Of a DNA stretch of 64,000 nt, positions 61,561 through 64,000 are shown piece by piece. Position numbers and translations under genes: made by a program. How positions within the stretch are numbered: position 1 is the first letter of the stretch; every line of letters starts with the position of its first letter. Below the pieces are notes generated by a model. The model saw nothing but the letters and a program-made list of their open reading frames with translations, did not search any database and was not told the DNA's origin. The stretch is from JAENVT01 sp031370825 (GTDB taxonomy: Bacteria; Actinomycetota; Acidimicrobiia; Acidimicrobiales; Ilumatobacteraceae), in contig JANMRB010000157.1 of assembly GCA_031370825.1 (NCBI GenBank), positions 24,222 to 88,221 on the forward strand, in the 5' to 3' direction.

Positions 61561-62370
61561 TCAGGCGCCGGCCAGTCGGCTGATCAATTGGCGGTGCTCG
61601 TCGTGGAGTGGCATGGCGTCGCCGGCGGCGGCGTTCTCTTTTGCCCTGCTCGGCTTCGATGTGGCGGGGATCGACGCGGTTGTCGACGGGTGGCTCAGTC
61701 CCCACTGCAACAACGCCTGTCCCCACGTGTGGATGCCGAAGGGCTCGAGCGGTGCAAGTTCGGCGGCGGACGGGGCGGTACGCATCAGATCGGCGGCAGC
61801 GAACGGGCGCATGATCAGTACACCAAGTCCGAGCTCGGCGGCCAGTGGCAACAAGCGGTCCTCCACCTCCCGTTCCCGTGGGTTGTACGGGATCTGGATG
61901 GCATCGAGGCGGCCCGTGACCATCGCCGCCTCGAGCTCGTCGAAGCTCGCCGCCTTCCAATGCGTCGCACCAACCAGTGTCACTTGACCCAAGTCGCGCA
62001 GCTCCTCAATACGCCGCAGCCGCTCGGGCCAGCGCACCATGTTGTGGATCTGCAACAGCTCGATGTGGCCGCCGTAGAACGACAGCGACGCTGCGATCTG
62101 ACGCTCCGCCACCACGTCGTCGTCGGTCCACACCTTCGTCGCGACCACCGCCCCCGAACGACGACTCTCGAGCGCGGCCCCCAGCGTGCGTTCCGCCTTG
62201 CCGTACATCGGCGACGAGTCGAACAAGGTCGTGCCCGCGTCGAGCGCTGCCGACACCACCTTACCGGCAAGCGCGAGATCGTCGGTGTCCAACGTCTTCG
62301 ACGTGCCCATCCCGATGATCGGCACCATCGGCGCATCGGCATGCTTCGGTGAGAGGGAACGTGTCTCCAT
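61561..62370 (-). CDS. Aldo/keto reductase
   Basis: The 269-aa protein fits the NADPH-dependent aldo/keto reductase barrel. Catalytic Asp and Tyr are in T-L-F-D-S-S-P-M-Y-G near residue 47, Lys in V-A-T-K-V-W near 77 and His in L-L-Q-I-H-N near 108. It is shorter than the 320-aa class, and the C-terminal NADPH loop is reduced to S-I-P-A-T-S-K-P near 240. The substrate is unknown. ATG 62370 is preferred, with GAGAAT 7 nt before it, over the ATG at 62379. Confidence 0.9.
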   Translation of the reverse strand: METRSLSPKHADAPMVPIIGMGTSKTLDTDDLALAGKVVSAALDAGTTLFDSSPMYGKAERTLGAALESRRSGAVVATKVWTDDDVVAERQIAASLSFYGGHIELLQIHNMVRWPERLRRIEELRDLGQVTLVGATHWKAASFDELEAAMVTGRLDAIQIPYNPREREVEDRLLPLAAELGLGVLIMRPFAAADLMRTAPSAAELAPLEPFGIHTWGQALLQWGLSHPSTTASIPATSKPSRAKENAAAGDAMPLHDEHRQLISRLAGA

Positions 62371-62478
62371 GCCGCACATTCTCGCACCGTGCTACGGAAC
62401 CGGGCCCGATTCGGGCGTGCCCATGTCATCCCAAGAATTTGTCGCTGCCAAGGCGCTGAGCAGGACCGCAGCGACGAA

Positions 62479-62539
62479 GTTCGGGTCAAATCGGCCAACG
62501 GTTCGGGTCAAATCGGATCGTGTCGCAGTGCGGTAGAAT
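62479..62539 (+). promoter_or_regulatory. Promoter with two 16-bp direct repeats
   Basis: GTTCGGGTCAAATCGG occurs exactly at 62479-62494 and again at 62501-62516, 22 bp apart (about two helix turns). TAGAAT at 62534-62539 is a good -10 box, and the second repeat sits where a -35 box should be. This is the layout of activator or repressor sites for the small gene at 62611. The rest of the 240-bp gap shows nothing else. Confidence 0.5.
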
Positions 62540-62610
62540 TGGTTTTCTCTCATGCCGGTCCTCAGCGACGTCCGACACGGGCGTTCATCATCAAACAGCG
62601 AAGGATCGTC

Positions 62611-62898
62611 ATGCCTACACCGAAGACTCGTCCAGCCACCACCAAACGTGCAAAGGCGGCGGCAGCGCTCGCCGAGGACCTCACCACCAGTGAGGGTGTG
62701 GCTCAGTCGATCCGCACCGAATCCATCGACCTCACCCCATCGGTGAATCGCATCATGAACGCCGGTCTGCACGAGGCCGCTGCGATGCGGGCCATCACGT
62801 TGTTCCGTGACTCCTTGGGTGTGCCCGGCGATCCGCACCGCTATCCCGATGCAGCGATCGAGGCCGGCCGCAAGGTCAAGGAGAAGGTCTCGAAGTAG
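62611..62898 (+). CDS. Small hypothetical protein
   Basis: The 95-aa product begins at ATG 62611, with AAGGA about 6 nt upstream. It is Ala/Lys-rich at the N-terminus (M-P-T-P-K-T-R-P-A-T-T-K-R-A-K), with a helical, charged remainder. No signal, helix-turn-helix or enzyme motif is recognised. It is set apart by its repeat-containing promoter. Confidence 0.65.
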   Translation: MPTPKTRPATTKRAKAAAALAEDLTTSEGVAQSIRTESIDLTPSVNRIMNAGLHEAAAMRAITLFRDSLGVPGDPHRYPDAAIEAGRKVKEKVSK

Positions 62899-62914
62899 GC
62901 CCGGATCTGACCGC

Positions 62915-62920
62915 TAGCTT
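62915..62920 (+). promoter_or_regulatory. -10 box TAGCTT of the MobA-MoaD gene (leaderless)
   Basis: TAGCTT ends 7 nt before GTG 62928 in the 29-bp gap after the upstream stop. There is no Shine-Dalgarno. It supports the GTG start. Confidence 0.4.
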
Positions 62921-62927
62921 CGTCGAT

Positions 62928-63788
62928 GTGCAACAGAGCGAGGCCAGCGCCGCGGGAGTGGTGTTGGCAGGTGGTCGATCGTCACGGATGGGCACGTCCA
63001 AGGCGGCGCTGGAGTGGCACGGCTCCACCCTCTTGTACCGCACCGCGGCACTCCTAGCGCGCACGGTGGACGGACCGGTCGTCGTCGTCGCGGCGCCGGG
63101 CCAACAACTGCCGGCGTTGCCAAGTGGCGTGCAGAAGGTCGAAGACCCCATCGAGGGATTGGGTCCGATGCGCGGCATCGCCACCGGACTGGCAGCCATC
63201 GGCGACCAAGCTCCAGCTGCGTTTGTCTGCTCGACCGATATGCCGTTCTTGCATCCCGCGTTCGTCCAGCGGGTGCTGCGCCAGTTTGCAAAGGTCGACA
63301 CTGACGTCGTGTTGCCGAAGGCGCGCGGTTTCCGGCAGCCGCTCGCCGCGGTCTACCGAACCGCGTTGGCGGATCTGATCGCCAACCTCGCTGCGGACGG
63401 AGAGCTCCGTCCCGGGATGTTGTTCGAGCACTGCCGCATGCGCCAGATCGGCGACGCCGAGTTGCTCGATGACGCCGCTATGACGCGATTCGATCCTGAG
63501 CTCGATTCGGTGATCAACGTGAACTCTCCGGATGACTACGAAGCAGCCCGACGCCGTCCGCCTGCGGAAGTCACGGTCCAATGCTTTGGCGCACTCGCAT
63601 CGGCCGGTAAACGCGGACCACGCCCGGTTCGGGCCGCGACACTCGGAGACGCCGCCCAGGCCGTGGGGATCGCGCTGGACAAGTACGTCATGGCCGCCCT
63701 GAACGGCGATCTGATCTCACGGGACGCACACCTGCCGCTCGTGGCCGGCGACACCGTCGCCCTCCTATCGGCCGACGCCGGAGGCTGA
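62928..63788 (+). CDS. MobA-like nucleotidyltransferase fused to a MoaD/ThiS-like sulfur carrier
   Basis: The 286-aa protein has two parts. Residues about 8-200 are MobA-like, with V-L-A-G-G-R-S-S-R-M-G-T-S-K as the nucleotide loop, then E-G-L-G-P-M-R-G-I and S-T-D-M-P-F. From about residue 208 comes a ubiquitin-like unit of about 78 residues (V-T-V-Q-C-F-G-A-L-A through V-A-G-D-T-V-A-L-L-S) ending exactly in Ala-Gly-Gly at the stop. That is the thiocarboxylate-forming tail of MoaD and ThiS. One polypeptide thus covers a sulfur-carrier step and a nucleotide-transfer step of molybdopterin cofactor synthesis. The next gene is an aldehyde:ferredoxin oxidoreductase, a tungstopterin enzyme, which fits. 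Confidence 0.88.
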   Translation: MQQSEASAAGVVLAGGRSSRMGTSKAALEWHGSTLLYRTAALLARTVDGPVVVVAAPGQQLPALPSGVQKVEDPIEGLGPMRGIATGLAAIGDQAPAAFVCSTDMPFLHPAFVQRVLRQFAKVDTDVVLPKARGFRQPLAAVYRTALADLIANLAADGELRPGMLFEHCRMRQIGDAELLDDAAMTRFDPELDSVINVNSPDDYEAARRRPPAEVTVQCFGALASAGKRGPRPVRAATLGDAAQAVGIALDKYVMAALNGDLISRDAHLPLVAGDTVALLSADAGG

Positions 63789-63796
63789 GGCGGGCG

Positions 63797-63802
63797 TATA
63801 AT
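63797..63802 (+). promoter_or_regulatory. Consensus -10 box TATAAT of the AOR gene (leaderless)
   Basis: A perfect TATAAT ends 6 nt before GTG 63809, so transcription should begin at the start codon. This is the strongest -10 box in the window. It gives the oxidoreductase a promoter separate from the MobA-MoaD gene 20 bp upstream. Confidence 0.6.
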
Positions 63803-63808
63803 TCGGGC

Positions 63809-64000
63809 GTGGCGCTGGGTGGATACTTCAAGCAGGCCCTCATCGTCGACGTCGACGGGCAGTCCGCAACGGGCACCCCACTCGAGCTCGACGAGCGTGT
63901 CCTCCGGGCGTATCTGGGCGGCGTTGGACTGGGCACGTGGTTGCTGCATCGCCTGGCTCCGCCCCTGGTCGATCCGCTTGCACCCGAGGCACCGTTGGTG
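63809..64000 (+). CDS. Aldehyde:ferredoxin oxidoreductase, N-terminal part (cut by window end)
   Basis: Sixty-four codons are visible. They open L-G-G-Y-F-K-Q-A-L-I-V-D-V-D, then L-R-A-Y-L-G-G-V-G-L-G-T-W-L-L and V-D-P-L-A-P-E-A-P-L, the standard first block of the AOR family, where the G-G-x-G-L-G turn binds the pterin. AOR enzymes oxidise aldehydes to acids with ferredoxin at a tungsten (or molybdenum) bis-pyranopterin. The substrate class cannot be told from this piece. Confidence 0.85.
   Translation, partial: MALGGYFKQALIVDVDGQSATGTPLELDERVLRAYLGGVGLGTWLLHRLAPPLVDPLAPEAPLV

Overview
The window reads as chromosomal DNA from a high-GC actinobacterium, most likely an Acidimicrobiia (Ilumatobacter-like) member. 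This placement rests on gene content recognised by eye, not on a search. Supporting signs are a dnaK-grpE-dnaJ-hspR heat-shock operon with HspR operators (HAIR), a fused E1alpha-E1beta 2-oxoacid dehydrogenase, an F420-type LLM oxidoreductase, many GTG starts, and at least nine genes whose start codon lies 6-7 nt behind a TANNNT -10 box (leaderless mRNAs). No prophage, CRISPR array, rRNA or intact insertion sequence is visible. No intergenic stretch reaches 300 bases.

Layout. 1-4.9 kb: start of a DegV-like gene, a hotdog thioesterase, tRNA-Glu/Asp/Phe, a fused 2-oxoacid dehydrogenase E1 preceded by a 15-codon overlapping leader ORF, a lipoprotein and engB. 5-7.6 kb: a GGDEF-EAL c-di-GMP protein. 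7.6-21.7 kb: a large envelope or secretion-like block. It holds a 1563-aa Ig-like repeat protein, then on the opposite strand a MoxR ATPase, a DUF58 protein and a TgpA-like membrane protein whose transglutaminase triad is lost. Divergent from these is a soluble EccC/EssC-like triple-ATPase protein with ubiquitin-like and FHA-like N-terminal parts but no membrane helix, coupled to an unknown protein. This block is my best candidate for an undescribed system.

21.7-38.5 kb: FtsH-like protease, ArfB, a DUF2088 protein, pyrE, tesB, a small conserved basic protein, purA-purB, a divergent HisD paralogue with altered metal and substrate residues, a ParA ATPase with a small basic partner behind a palindromic operator-like array, LtrA, an MFS permease, clpB and a membrane-anchored hypothetical. 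38.5-47.8 kb: SNF2 helicase plus SWIM protein, a secreted repeat protein, a leftover C-terminal piece of a histidine kinase, and the heat-shock operon.

47.8-64 kb: PhyH dioxygenase, class-C beta-lactamase-like hydrolase, LLM oxidoreductase, an apbE operon divergent from a two-component system, a CarF/PEDS1-like plasmanyl-lipid desaturase, an M14 peptidase, a SIS sugar-phosphate protein with a maltokinase/glucosamine-kinase-like kinase, a GT1 glycosyltransferase, a collapsed ABC-2 exporter (ATPase and permease both with internal deletions), an aldo/keto reductase, a small hypothetical behind a direct-repeat promoter, a MobA-MoaD fusion ending in Gly-Gly, and the start of an aldehyde:ferredoxin oxidoreductase. 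The last two genes fit together as pterin-cofactor supply and its user enzyme.
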